Positions 50,446-59,619 of a DNA stretch of 64,000 nt are shown one piece after another. The notes beneath the pieces were generated by a model. The model had not been told where the DNA came from and searched no databases. It saw only the letters and a program-made list of their open reading frames with translations. Numbering within the stretch: the stretch's first letter is position 1; every line of letters begins with the position of its first letter. This stretch comes from Mucilaginibacter sp. (lineage in GTDB: Bacteria; Bacteroidota; Bacteroidia; Sphingobacteriales; Sphingobacteriaceae). The stretch is taken from contig JAQBOM010000020.1 of NCBI GenBank assembly GCA_028288025.1, positions 124,001 to 188,000 on the forward strand, read 5' to 3'. The position numbers and the translations under genes are program-made.

Positions 50446-51822
50446 CTAAGTTATAATGCCCGAAATTAATTTATGCGACGAATTAACGGGTAAAAGTCCG
50501 CCCTTTTCATCTACAATACCCTGTTTCACCAGCCATTGTTCAAATTCAGGCGCCGGCCTTAACCCTAACACTTTTCTCAAATATAACGCGTCGTGAAAGG
50601 AAGTAGACTGATAATTCAGCATAATATCGTCCGAACCCGGTATGCCCATAATAAAATTGCAGCCTGCTACCCCTAATAAAGTAAGCAGGTTATCCATGTC
50701 ATCCTGGTCGGCTTCGGCATGGTTGGTATAACAAATATCAACACCCATTGGCAGTCCGAGTAACTTCCCGCAGAAATGATCTTCCAAAGCTGCGCGTGTT
50801 ATTTGCTTCCCGTCATACAAATATTCCGGGCCGATAAAACCTACGACTGAATTTACCAGTAACGGTTTAAACTTCCGGGCCACCGCATAAGCCCTAACCT
50901 CGCAGGTTTGCTGATCGACACCGTGATGCGCATTCGCCGAAAGCTCACTGCCCTGGCCTGTTTCGAAATACATTACATTTTTCCCGACCGTTCCGCGGTT
51001 AAGCGACAAGGTCGCCTGGTATGCTTCTTCAAGCAGATCCAGGCTGATACCAAAGCTTTTATTGGCCTTTTCTGTGCCGCCAATGGATTGAAAACAAAGA
51101 TCGACCGGTGCGCCCTTATTGGCCAGCTCCAGCGTCGTGGTGATATGACTTAAAACACATGATTGTATGGGAATGTCAAACCGCCCGCGCAAGTTATCGA
51201 TCAGCGTCAGTAAATTTAAAACAGTCGACGGACTGTCAGTAGCCGGGTTGATCCCGATAACAGCATCCCCACTGCCATATAGCAGGCCTTCGATAATGCT
51301 TGCCGCAATGCCTTTGGGGTCGTCCGTTGGATGATTGGGCTGCAAACGTGTAGAAAAATGCCCCTTTAAGCCGATCGTATTCCGAAAACGTGTAACCACT
51401 TCGCATTTTCTTGCGACAGCAATAAGGTCCTGGTTACGCATCAGCTTTGACACCGCGGCGGCCATTTCAGGAGTGATGCCAGCTTCAATAGTTTTTAATA
51501 TACCGCAGTCTGCCTCATCACTTAATAGCCAGTCGCGAAATTCACCGACAGTTAAACTATTTATATATGTAAATGCTGTATCATTATGACTATCAATGAT
51601 TAACCTGGTAACATCATCGCTTTCATAAGGAATAACAGCCTCGGTCAAAAAGGTTTTTAACGGCACATCGGCCAAAGCGATCTGCGCGGCAACCCGCTCC
51701 TCATAACTCTCCGCGCAAATGCCGGCCAGCACATCACCGCTGCGATAAGGCGAGGCTTTGGCCAGCAATGTTTTCAGGTCGTTAAACCGGTAAACTTTAT
51801 CGCGGATGGTGAATTTGTACAC
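50446..51822 (-). CDS. eutB: Ethanolamine ammonia-lyase large subunit
   Basis: A 458-residue TIM-barrel catalytic subunit. It begins with the N-terminal MYKFTIRDKVYRFNDLKTLL, then AKASPYRSGDVLAG, GLLYGSGDAVIGINPATDS, the radical-site region FETGQGSELSANAHHGVDQQ and GLPMGVDICYTNHAEADQDD. Full length. It forms an operon with eutC and the permease. No eutA reactivase, no aldehyde dehydrogenase and no shell protein is seen here. Confidence 0.96.
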   Translation of the reverse strand: MYKFTIRDKVYRFNDLKTLLAKASPYRSGDVLAGICAESYEERVAAQIALADVPLKTFLTEAVIPYESDDVTRLIIDSHNDTAFTYINSLTVGEFRDWLLSDEADCGILKTIEAGITPEMAAAVSKLMRNQDLIAVARKCEVVTRFRNTIGLKGHFSTRLQPNHPTDDPKGIAASIIEGLLYGSGDAVIGINPATDSPSTVLNLLTLIDNLRGRFDIPIQSCVLSHITTTLELANKGAPVDLCFQSIGGTEKANKSFGISLDLLEEAYQATLSLNRGTVGKNVMYFETGQGSELSANAHHGVDQQTCEVRAYAVARKFKPLLVNSVVGFIGPEYLYDGKQITRAALEDHFCGKLLGLPMGVDICYTNHAEADQDDMDNLLTLLGVAGCNFIMGIPGSDDIMLNYQSTSFHDALYLRKVLGLRPAPEFEQWLVKQGIVDEKGGLLPVNSSHKLISGIIT

Positions 51823-51837
51823 TGGGCGGGACAGTTA

Positions 51838-51988
51838 GTGAGTTAGTGATTTATTGAATTAGTGATTTGGCAAATGTTAAATTGTTTAATTATTGAAGTA
51901 TACGTTTACTGGGCAATTGAAAGAACTTTCCTACAGTGTAATCGTATATCAATCGGTGAAATCACTCTATAATAATCGGCGAAATCAT
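51838..51988. repeat. Repeat cluster between permease and eutB
   Basis: First come GTTAGTGAGTTAGTGATTTA and AATTAGTGATTT units (51838-51879). Then ATCAATCGGTGAAATC and AATAATCGGCGAAATCAT (51948-51988) appear. The second part overlaps the permease stop (51962-51964) and encodes its last residues, ISPIIIE. Confidence 0.65.
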
Positions 51989-53302
51989 ATTATCACCCAA
52001 AAGCTTTTCTTTATGTTTCCCCGTCGATACAAATATGATAGCCGCTATAGCGAGGCCTGCGAAAAATATCAGGCTTAGTATAAAATTATAATAGATCATG
52101 GCTATCAATGTTATGGTTGAGATGGTAATAGCTATTGCGGGAAATGCCGGATAAAACGGAGAGGTAAAAGGCCGTTCTAAGGTTGGCTCCTTTACCCGCA
52201 GGATAAAAAGACTGATCATGCTCATGATATACATCGATATGGCCCCCATTACCGACAATACGATAACCTGGTTGGTTGTACCGGTAAACAGCGCGATAAA
52301 GCTTACGCCGCCACCGGCAACAATAGCCCAATGCGGCGTTTTAAACCTGTGACTAACGGCTGATAGCGAACGCGGCAAATAACCGCTGCGGGCCATGGCA
52401 AATACTTGCCTTGATGACGCCAGTATCATACCATGAAATGAGGCAATAAGGCCAAACAACCCTATGCTGGCAAATATTTTTGTAAGGCTGCTTGCTTTCC
52501 CTAAAATTACGCTTATAGCTGCCGGCAGTGGGTAGTCAAGATTGCTCAATTTGCGCCAGTCGGTAATACCGCCGGTAAACAGCATTATGCCGAACGTTAA
52601 GAACACCAGCGTAGCCAGGCCAGATATATAGCCTTTCGGAATATTGCGTTTTGGTTCCTTTACCTCTTCGGCAACCATGGCTACACCTTCAATAGCCAGG
52701 TAAAACCAAACGGCGTAGGGTAAAGCTGCAAAGATGCCTGTCCACCCGAATGGCATGGGGTGACTTAAAAAATTGCTCATTTTAAAATGCGGGGAAACTA
52801 CACCCATAAACAGCAGTAATTCGGCAACAGCCAGTATGGTAATTAAAACGGAGAATGCTGCTGATTCTTTCACACCCAAAACATTAATGCCGATAAACAC
52901 CACGTTAAAAAAAAGCGCCGAATACAATACCGATATATCGGGATACAAGAAATGCAGGTAAGCGCCGAGCGCAAAAGCGATGGCCGGCGTGGCAAACAGG
53001 AAGTCGACAAGCGTTGCATACCCGGCTACCAGGCCGCCGAATGGCCCCATAGCCCTGTAGGCATATGCAAAGGCGCCGCCAGCGTGCGGAATTGACGTTG
53101 TTAATTCGGTATAGCTAAAAATAAACGTGACGTACATAAGCGTAATCACCAGGGTAGCGATCAGAAAACCAACGGTGCCCGAGACCGCCCAGCCCAAATT
53201 CCAGCCAAAATACTCGCCCGAAATAACCAAACCCACTGCAATGGCCCATAAATGAACCGGTTTTAACACGCGTTTTAATTGTTCTGCTGGTACATTTACC
53301 AT
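51962..53302 (-). CDS. eat: Ethanolamine permease (APC superfamily)
   Basis: A 446-residue inner-membrane amino-acid-type permease with about 12 helices. The start LKPVHLWAIAVGLVISGEYF, then GWNLGWAVSG, is the hallmark of the Eat/TIGR00908 group. Also IPHAGGAFAYAYRAMGPFGG is typical. It transports ethanolamine into the cell, matching the following eutB and eutC genes. The last eight residues come from a dispersed repeat. Confidence 0.9.
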   Translation of the reverse strand: MVNVPAEQLKRVLKPVHLWAIAVGLVISGEYFGWNLGWAVSGTVGFLIATLVITLMYVTFIFSYTELTTSIPHAGGAFAYAYRAMGPFGGLVAGYATLVDFLFATPAIAFALGAYLHFLYPDISVLYSALFFNVVFIGINVLGVKESAAFSVLITILAVAELLLFMGVVSPHFKMSNFLSHPMPFGWTGIFAALPYAVWFYLAIEGVAMVAEEVKEPKRNIPKGYISGLATLVFLTFGIMLFTGGITDWRKLSNLDYPLPAAISVILGKASSLTKIFASIGLFGLIASFHGMILASSRQVFAMARSGYLPRSLSAVSHRFKTPHWAIVAGGGVSFIALFTGTTNQVIVLSVMGAISMYIMSMISLFILRVKEPTLERPFTSPFYPAFPAIAITISTITLIAMIYYNFILSLIFFAGLAIAAIIFVSTGKHKEKLLGDNMISPIIIE

Positions 53303-53544
53303 ATGCCGGATAATGGGTTATTTATCGCCCCTTAAAATACTCAAAACAGTCGTTATTTCAAAGCGATGCCAAACCAAAAAATATTATTGGCTTGTTGTAT
53401 CAAATGGCTTGCCGGTAACGTAATGTAAAATAGAAGAATGTCAAATCATTGTGACATGCTTAAAAAATATATTTATTAAAAACACCTTTGCTCTTATTAT
53501 GTTCTTATATTGCCGTTGCATTTGACGGTATAACAAAGTAATAA
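53303..53544. other. 242 bp divergent intergenic region
   Basis: Between the permease and the tandem paralogs. It contains the dyads GCCAA(N)TTGGC (53369-53391) and ATGTCA-TGACAT (53439-53457). No B12 riboswitch (B12 box) was recognised upstream of the ethanolamine operon. Confidence 0.5.
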
Positions 53545-53826
53545 ATGTTACGCATAACAGTACCGTCATCCGGCTCAAGCCTTACATTTTCAACCTTTGA
53601 AAAGTATGGATTACCTGCGCCGCCGAACGGGGTTGATGCTGAGGTTAACGACGATGTGGTGTTGAAGTTTGAGGATGAAGAGGAAGCCATAGCTTATGCC
53701 GAACAATTGGAAATGCTTTCGAATGGATTAGATGATAAATCGTCGCCACAATACCTGGCGATCGGCGATATGATCATGGCGATCCGAAATGATGAATTTG
53801 TAGTGAATTATAATGAAGAAAATTAA
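53545..53826 (+). CDS. Small acidic protein, paralog A of a tandem pair
   Basis: A 93-residue cytoplasmic protein starting MLRITVPSSGSSLTFSTFEK and YGLPAPPNGVD, with an acidic centre (FEDEEEAIAYAEQLEML) and end AIRNDEFVVNYNEEN. It has about 19 acidic and 5 basic residues, so net charge is near -14. It is clearly homologous to the next gene over 90 residues. I know no family for it. Gap to the next gene is 17 bp. Confidence 0.65.
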   Translation: MLRITVPSSGSSLTFSTFEKYGLPAPPNGVDAEVNDDVVLKFEDEEEAIAYAEQLEMLSNGLDDKSSPQYLAIGDMIMAIRNDEFVVNYNEEN

Positions 53827-53843
53827 TACTTAAAATTAATGCC

Positions 53844-54209
53844 ATGTTACGTATCAACATTCCCCCTATCGGTCCGTCTCCACTAACCTTTGCCGACTTT
53901 ACCAAATATCACCTGCCGATCCCCTCTAAAGGAGTAAAAGCAAGGGCAAAAGGAAAAAACAAGAATACTGTTTTACTTTTCGATAACGAATATGAGGCAG
54001 TTGTATATGCCGACCAGCTTGAAGAGATCGTTACTACAGTAAGCAAAACATCGCCAATACGAAGCATCATCAGGGATTTGGCGACCTCAATACGCAACGA
54101 CGATACCATAAGAAATTACGTAGAGTATTCCTCACTGTATACGTGGATAAAAAATGGCCTGAAAAGCTTCAGGAAAGCGATCAAGCCGTCTGCGCTGGGT
54201 TCTTTATAA
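53844..54209 (+). CDS. Small basic protein, paralog B of a tandem pair
   Basis: A 121-residue protein starting MLRINIPPIGPSPLTFADFT and KYHLPIPSKGVK, with matching YADQLEEIV and SIRNDDTIRNYVEY. It aligns with the previous gene over 90 residues, then adds a C-terminal basic stretch (WIKNGLKSFRKAIKPSALGS) absent from it. It has about 18 basic and 11 acidic residues (net about +7), opposite to paralog A. No known function. The two could form a heterodimer. Confidence 0.65.
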   Translation: MLRINIPPIGPSPLTFADFTKYHLPIPSKGVKARAKGKNKNTVLLFDNEYEAVVYADQLEEIVTTVSKTSPIRSIIRDLATSIRNDDTIRNYVEYSSLYTWIKNGLKSFRKAIKPSALGSL

Positions 54210-54260
54210 AATTTACCGTAGAGACGCTCCGAACCATCGGGGCGTCTCTACAAAAATATC

Positions 54261-55190
54261 TCACGCCTTTAACGTTCCGGTTATATACTCATAACTGCTT
54301 TTAATGCTCGCGTAAGCATCCTTCGGCATATCGTGTTCCACAAAGAAATGCAGCATTCCCGCAGCCGATCTATGCGCAAATATTCTTTTAAAATCAATCG
54401 TACCGCTGCCCACCGGTAGTATATTCACATGACTTGCATCCAAATCCTTTACGTGCCATAACGGGAAACGGCCGGGATGATGTGCAAACAGATCAACAGG
54501 GTCCTGCCCGCCTTTAATGGCCCAGGCCAGGTCCAGCTCCATTTTTACATTGTGCGGGTCGGTTTCGCTCAATAGCAAATGATAGGGCACTTTCCCTTCA
54601 ACTTCATGAAATTCCATATCGTGGTTATGATAGGCAAACTGAACGCCCGCTTTTTTTGCCGCTTCGCCGGTTTTATTTAATATCTCAACGGTGGATTTAA
54701 TTTCTTCCAGCGTTCCGGTTGGTGCGTTGGCGCAAACGAGGTATTTCAAACCGCCTTCGGCAGCTTCATCTACTATCTCCTGCATATTGTCCCGCAGGTT
54801 ATGCATAGGTGGTATCACCATAGGTTTGCCATCAGCTCCGACCGGCATTTTGTAGCCCTTTGGCATTTTAAACGGCGCACCAATAACGTGATGCGATTTC
54901 CACGACATACCCAGGTCGTTCACCATGGCCTTAAACTCTTTTGGTTTCATGCCATAGTAACCGCCCTTTTTGCTGAAAGCAGATTCTATTTCTTTATAGC
55001 CAACCCCGGATATTTTGGTTAACGTGCCTTTTACATCATCATCAATTATCCCGAAAAAAGTGAAAAGCTGCAAGCCCACCGGGTGCTGGGCCATATGGTT
55101 AAAAAGTGAGCCCGCTTTGCCCGAAAAAGCCATGCTGCCCAGTGCCAGCGTACCCGCACTCTGCAAAAATTTGCGCCTGTTAAAATTCAT
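54261..55190 (-). CDS. Tat-exported sugar phosphate isomerase/epimerase-like protein
   Basis: A 309-residue xylose-isomerase-like TIM barrel. The start at ATG 55190 gives MNFNRRKFLQSAGTLALGSM, a clear twin-arginine signal (RRKFLQ). ATG 55199 would add three residues. The barrel has GLQLFTFFGI, YKEIESAFSKK, AYHNHDMEFHEVEGKVPYHL and MELDLAWAIKGGQDPVDL, and HVKDLDASH, with the metal-binding Glu/His of the AP-endonuclease-2-like family. It is probably periplasmic and may act on keto-sugars. Confidence 0.88.
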   Translation of the reverse strand: MNFNRRKFLQSAGTLALGSMAFSGKAGSLFNHMAQHPVGLQLFTFFGIIDDDVKGTLTKISGVGYKEIESAFSKKGGYYGMKPKEFKAMVNDLGMSWKSHHVIGAPFKMPKGYKMPVGADGKPMVIPPMHNLRDNMQEIVDEAAEGGLKYLVCANAPTGTLEEIKSTVEILNKTGEAAKKAGVQFAYHNHDMEFHEVEGKVPYHLLLSETDPHNVKMELDLAWAIKGGQDPVDLFAHHPGRFPLWHVKDLDASHVNILPVGSGTIDFKRIFAHRSAAGMLHFFVEHDMPKDAYASIKSSYEYITGTLKA

Positions 55191-55365
55191 GTTGATCATT
55201 TAGTATACGTGGTTTAAGTAAAACTAAATGATTAAAATGGGAAAAGGAAATTTTATTGTGTCAATTTAACACAATAAGAAAATTACATGTTGTTTTTTGT
55301 GATACATGCAACAGAAAGGCCATGATTAGACTTACGAAGTTTTTAAAACTTCGTAAGTCTTCGTC

Positions 55366-57969
55366 CTAAGGCTCTTGATGTAAACAATTTGCAATCAATC
55401 CCGTCCATCCCGTTTGATGTGAAGCGCCTACGCCCCGGCCGTTATCACCATCAAAATATTCATAAAACAGTACGTAATCTTTAAAATTGGGATCTGTTTG
55501 CAGTTTATCGTAGTTGCCAAAGATGGCCCTTCTGCCCTCACCGTCGCGTAAAAACAGGTTGGATACCCGGTTATATAGCTCATTGGCTACCTGCTGCAGG
55601 GTCATAAAATTGCCGGATCCGGTTGGGCATTCAACCTTAAACTCGTCGCCATAATACAGGTAAAATTTATGCAGGCTTTCAATCAGTAAAAAATTGATGG
55701 GCATCCATATCGGCCCCCGCCAGTTACTATTGCCACCAAACAAACCACTGTCGCTTTCAGCACGCGTATATTTGATGCTGAACTCCATCCCGTCGACAGC
55801 CACATGGTATGGGTTATCGAGATGATATTTTGAAACCGAACGAATGCCATACGGGCTTAAAAACTCATTTTCGTCCAGCATATACCGCAGCAATGATTTC
55901 ATTCGGTATCCACGCAGCAGGCTTACCAGATGCTTGCCGGGGCCTTTTGTTTCCGCCCAGCGGGACACCAGCGAAGCCAGGTCGGGCCGGTTTTCGGCAA
56001 ACCATTTCATGCGATTGCTGAATATAGGATTATCAGTTATGTCGCTTTCATCCAACACTTCGGCGGCAAACAAGGGAATTAAACCAACTATACTGCGCAC
56101 CCGCATTTTTTGGGTGCTATTATCAGGCAAGCGCAGCTGGTCGTAAAAAAAGCCGTCCGTATTATCCCAAAGCCCTTCATTGTCCTGTCCCAGGTTCGAC
56201 ATGGCGCCGGCTATGTATATAAAGTGCTCAAAAAATTTGGAGGCGATGTCGTTGTAGGCCTTATCGGTAACAGCAAGTTCCGCTGCAATACGCAGCAGGT
56301 TGAGCGAATACGTGGCCATCCAGCTGGTGCCGTCGGATTGTTCGAGATGCTCACCAATCGGGAGTTTCGCGTCCCTGTCAAATACCCCAATATTGTCAAG
56401 CCCTAAAAATCCGCCTTCGAAAATATTGTTGCCCAGGTCATCCTTGCGGTTTACCCACCAGGTAAAGTTGAGCATCAGCTTGTGAAATATGCGTTCCAGG
56501 AAAAAAGTATCCCCTTTGCCGTTATTGGCGGTTTTATCTTGTTGATATATTTTCCAGGTAATCATGGCGTGCACCGGCGGGTTGGCATTGCTAAAGTCCC
56601 ATTCGTATGCCGGAAGTTGCCCGTTAGGGTGCATATACCAATCCCGTATAAGCAGCATAAGCTGGTTTTTCGCGAAAGCCATATCAACCGTTGCCAATGG
56701 CAGGCAATGGAAAGCCAAATCCCACGATGCAAACCACGGATACTCCCATTTATCGGGCATGGAAATAATATCCTGCGTATTCAGATGTTCCCATTTGCTG
56801 TTGCGGCCGGTTAGTCGCTGCGGCGGCAGTATGGGCACAGCGGGATCGCCAGCCAGCCATTGATGAACATTATAATAATAAAACTGCTTGCTCCACAACA
56901 TACCCGCAAAGGCCTGGCGCTGTACCATGCAGCGGTCGGCGTTGTCATTTCCGCGCTGTATATTATTATAAAACTTCGTCGCTTCAGCAGCTCGTGCATT
57001 AAATAACTTATCGAAATCGCCAAACCCGCTATCAGCGTTGGCTGACAATCTTAGCCGCAGCGTAACGCTTTGTTTCGCCGGGACGGTGATATCATAATTG
57101 ACTGCCGCCTTTGTACCTGTTTGTTTTGGGTTAATGGTATCGGCACCATGCACAATAAAATCATTAATGCCATCTTTATGGAAGGGCTTTCCATCATCGT
57201 TGTTGCTGAAGCGCCTGGTATTGGTTTCGTTATCGCAGAATAGCAATTGAGTCGTGCCCTCGGCATTCAGCGAAAGCCGGCCAATATCTTGATGATATGC
57301 TTCGATAGTGCCTTGTAATCCGGCCGACAGTTGCGGTTTATAATCGTCGTAACCCCATGCCCACGTGTTACGGAACCACAATGTGGGTAAAACGTTCAAC
57401 GCGGCATCCTGGTCGCCGCGGTTATGCAGGGTAATTTTTATCAGCATATCATCCGGCGCGCTTTTGGCGTATTCAATAAACACGTCGAAATATTCATCCT
57501 GGTTAAACAGGCCGGTATCAATTAGCTCAAATTCAGGGTCGTTTCGGGTACGTTTTTTATTTTCATCAACCAGCCAAGCATAAGGATATTCGGCCTGCGG
57601 ATATTTATACAGCATTTTTTGGTACGAATGCGTAGGTGTGTTGTCCAGGTAATAATAAAGTTCCTTAACATCTTCGCCGTGGTTCCCCTCCGGGTTGCTT
57701 AACCCAAAATATCGTTCTTTCAGGATGGGATCTTTTTTGTTCCATAGGGCAACAGCAAAACACAACAGTTGCCGGTTATCGCATATCCCACCTATACCCT
57801 CCTCGCCCCAGCGATAAGCTTTACTGCGGGCCATATCGTGGGTGATGTAATTCCAGGCGTCGCCGTTAGCGCTGTAATCTTCCCTTACCGTTCCCCATTG
57901 GCGGTCGCTAACGTATGGTCCCCACTTTTTCCACGCGGGGTCTTTTAACCTCGTTTGTTCTGCATTCAT
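55366..57969 (-). CDS. MGH1-like glycoside hydrolase (GH63-related glucosidase)
   Basis: An 867-residue cytoplasmic enzyme without signal peptide. The N-terminal domain has YRWGEEGIGGICDNRQLLCF and ERYFGLSNPEGNHGEDVKEL, diagnostic of the bacterial glucosidase group close to GH63. The (alpha/alpha)6 barrel has WDLAFHCLPLATVDMAFAKN, then DWYMHPNGQLPAYEWDF and SGLFGGNSNWRGPIWMPINF. Its likely substrates are alpha-glucosides or glucosylglycerate-type compatible solutes. It is monocistronic. Confidence 0.9.
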   Translation of the reverse strand: MNAEQTRLKDPAWKKWGPYVSDRQWGTVREDYSANGDAWNYITHDMARSKAYRWGEEGIGGICDNRQLLCFAVALWNKKDPILKERYFGLSNPEGNHGEDVKELYYYLDNTPTHSYQKMLYKYPQAEYPYAWLVDENKKRTRNDPEFELIDTGLFNQDEYFDVFIEYAKSAPDDMLIKITLHNRGDQDAALNVLPTLWFRNTWAWGYDDYKPQLSAGLQGTIEAYHQDIGRLSLNAEGTTQLLFCDNETNTRRFSNNDDGKPFHKDGINDFIVHGADTINPKQTGTKAAVNYDITVPAKQSVTLRLRLSANADSGFGDFDKLFNARAAEATKFYNNIQRGNDNADRCMVQRQAFAGMLWSKQFYYYNVHQWLAGDPAVPILPPQRLTGRNSKWEHLNTQDIISMPDKWEYPWFASWDLAFHCLPLATVDMAFAKNQLMLLIRDWYMHPNGQLPAYEWDFSNANPPVHAMITWKIYQQDKTANNGKGDTFFLERIFHKLMLNFTWWVNRKDDLGNNIFEGGFLGLDNIGVFDRDAKLPIGEHLEQSDGTSWMATYSLNLLRIAAELAVTDKAYNDIASKFFEHFIYIAGAMSNLGQDNEGLWDNTDGFFYDQLRLPDNSTQKMRVRSIVGLIPLFAAEVLDESDITDNPIFSNRMKWFAENRPDLASLVSRWAETKGPGKHLVSLLRGYRMKSLLRYMLDENEFLSPYGIRSVSKYHLDNPYHVAVDGMEFSIKYTRAESDSGLFGGNSNWRGPIWMPINFLLIESLHKFYLYYGDEFKVECPTGSGNFMTLQQVANELYNRVSNLFLRDGEGRRAIFGNYDKLQTDPNFKDYVLFYEYFDGDNGRGVGASHQTGWTGLIANCLHQEP

Positions 57970-58106
57970 GTAAAATATTGGAGATTATCCTGGGTTTTAG
58001 CACTTACAAGCTGCGTAAATCTCCGTAATCTTAGCGATTATTCACCAAAAGTTTGCGGTTAAATTGTGCATAGATATGGAGATGTTTCAACCACCGCCTT
58101 TCTTTT

Positions 58107-58194
58107 GTCATTCTGAGCATAGCGAAGAATCTTCTAAAACAGACACGCGGGAGGCTTATTAGTGAAGAAGATTCTTCGCTATGCTCAGAATGAC
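58107..58194. repeat. 29 bp perfect inverted repeat, GTCATTCTGAGCATAGCGAA type
   Basis: The left arm is 58107-58135 (GTCATTCTGAGCATAGCGAA, then GAATCTTCT). The right arm 58166-58194 is its exact reverse complement with 30 bp between. It is the TCATTCTGAGC-type repeat common in Bacteroidota chromosomes. No RAYT-type transposase was found in the window. Confidence 0.9.
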
Positions 58195-58218
58195 CAAGCT
58201 ATAATTGCGCACGGGTGC

Positions 58219-58248
58219 AAAAAAAGCCCTGCGATTTACTCGCAGGGC
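58219..58248 (-). terminator. Intrinsic terminator of the double-USP gene
   Basis: On the minus strand GCCCTGCG, a seven-nt loop and CGCAGGGC are followed by seven Ts (58225-58219). Confidence 0.9.
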
Positions 58249-58278
58249 CTGTATGAGAAAAACTACTAACAACCTGTA

Positions 58279-59139
58279 TTATTCATAGAACGATGCGTGG
58301 TTAAACCAGTTCAAATAAGGAAATATCAACGCCGGCAATTTTTGATAAAGCTGGGTTTTCTCGGCGTAATTATCATACAGCCGCTCTATAGTTTGGTGCT
58401 TTTTGTTAACAAGCGCAAGCATCTTTATCTCAACGGTGTCAACAACATAGTCAATCGCGCCTTTAATATTTTTGTTTTTTATGTTCCGTAAAAATATTTT
58501 CTGGTAATTGGCCTTTACTGATATTTCTTCAGATAAAATATCCTGCGCGTAACGCTCCTCCAAATCGGGAAGCCCCGGGGCCGAAATATGGGTAACAAAT
58601 AATTGCGCGTTTAAAATCTTTAAAAATCTGATCACGCCAATATCGCAATAGCGCAGATCGGTTATATAAGCTACCCGGTCAAAAAAGCTCATATCAAACT
58701 TGTCCGGCATTACTAAAACAGGACAATTGATGTTATTGATCATTTTAATAGCAAAGTTAAAAGTGTCTGCGTTTTTTAACTGGTCGAGGCTTTGCTCGCC
58801 CAGTATCATCATCCAAACATTGTGGCGGATCACCGTTTCCCGGATAGTCGTCGGGTTAAAATTGATCATCTCCACGCAATTGATCGCCGGATGGTAGGCG
58901 CCTTCCGGATGATGCATCCCTTTTAACTTCAGCGCCAGTTCCTTCAGGTCGGCGCTTTCGGGTTCTTCAAATACTACTTCATCGTCGTAATGATGAACAA
59001 GGAGGCTTTTTTGCGCCCTGGTTTTTACTGCATTGCACAACTGTAAGTTTGCCCTGCACTGCCGGGCAACTTTTAAGGCCTTTTTAGCTAAGCTTTCAGC
59101 CTTTGTCAAATCATCGATAAATAGTAATATATTTCTCAT
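58279..59139 (-). CDS. Double universal-stress-like protein
   Basis: A 286-residue cytoplasmic protein with two USP-like domains. It starts MRNILLFIDDLTKAESLAKK, and the first domain ends with VIRHNVWMMILGEQSL and NINCPVLVMPDKF. The second begins RVAYITDLRYCDIGVIRFLK. The ATP-binding G-x2-G-x9-G(S/T) motif is not preserved, so it probably does not bind ATP. The role may be in stress, but is unknown. Confidence 0.75.
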   Translation of the reverse strand: MRNILLFIDDLTKAESLAKKALKVARQCRANLQLCNAVKTRAQKSLLVHHYDDEVVFEEPESADLKELALKLKGMHHPEGAYHPAINCVEMINFNPTTIRETVIRHNVWMMILGEQSLDQLKNADTFNFAIKMINNINCPVLVMPDKFDMSFFDRVAYITDLRYCDIGVIRFLKILNAQLFVTHISAPGLPDLEERYAQDILSEEISVKANYQKIFLRNIKNKNIKGAIDYVVDTVEIKMLALVNKKHQTIERLYDNYAEKTQLYQKLPALIFPYLNWFNHASFYE

Positions 59140-59619
59140 AGCCTGATAAATTACAACAACAGAATATTAACAACAGAACAATGCCCAAAAAAGTTTTAGG
59201 GTAAAAATTCCTGAGCCCAGGTCAGGTAGTGACCAACGGCTTATGTTAAATTTTCAATAGTTTAGGGTGAGGGACCGGCTTTGGTACTTATACCACTTTT
59301 GGGGGAACTACAGCTAACTATAAATTAATAAAAGGGGGAAAGGGCTTAAAAGGGGCGATTAGTAATTAGTCTATTAAATTATTAATATATACTTACTGAT
59401 CGTGAATTTGCCATATAATTAATGCTAATCAATGGCAATTTCGATTGACGTAACAAATTTGAAAAATCTCCACCACATTTGCAAGTGAAAAGTAAAATAT
59501 TTACTGCCAGTTGAAAAATTTGATGAAAGATTTACAATTTCTTAATCCGAAAATTGATTTGGATAACGGTAAATGGATATAAACCACTTCACTGTCGCAC
59601 CTGTCGCAGTGCGACACCA
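59140..59619. other. 480 bp A+T-rich intergenic region
   Basis: No coding frame of quality and no RNA gene was recognised. The only structures are the dyad TGTCGCA-G-TGCGACA (59602-59616) three bases past the dipeptidase stop, a possible weak terminator, and a homopurine stretch AAAAGGGGGAAAGGGCTTAA (59328-59348). A small RNA or long 5' leader of the USP gene cannot be excluded. Confidence 0.55.

Larger units (their letters stand above)
57970..58278. other. 309 bp intergenic region with a large inverted repeat
   Basis: Between two minus-strand genes. It contains the 29 bp inverted repeat (58107-58194) and the terminator of the USP gene (58219-58248). The upstream part (57970-58106) shows nothing recognisable. 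Confidence 0.7.

Noticed and set aside
51838..51879. Possible CRISPR-like direct repeat (GTTAGTGA units)
   Set aside because: Units are under 12 bp, irregular, with no spacer pattern and no cas gene in the window.
53303..53544. Cobalamin riboswitch ahead of the ethanolamine operon
   Set aside because: No B12-box-like or conserved core could be seen on the minus strand; only short simple dyads are present.
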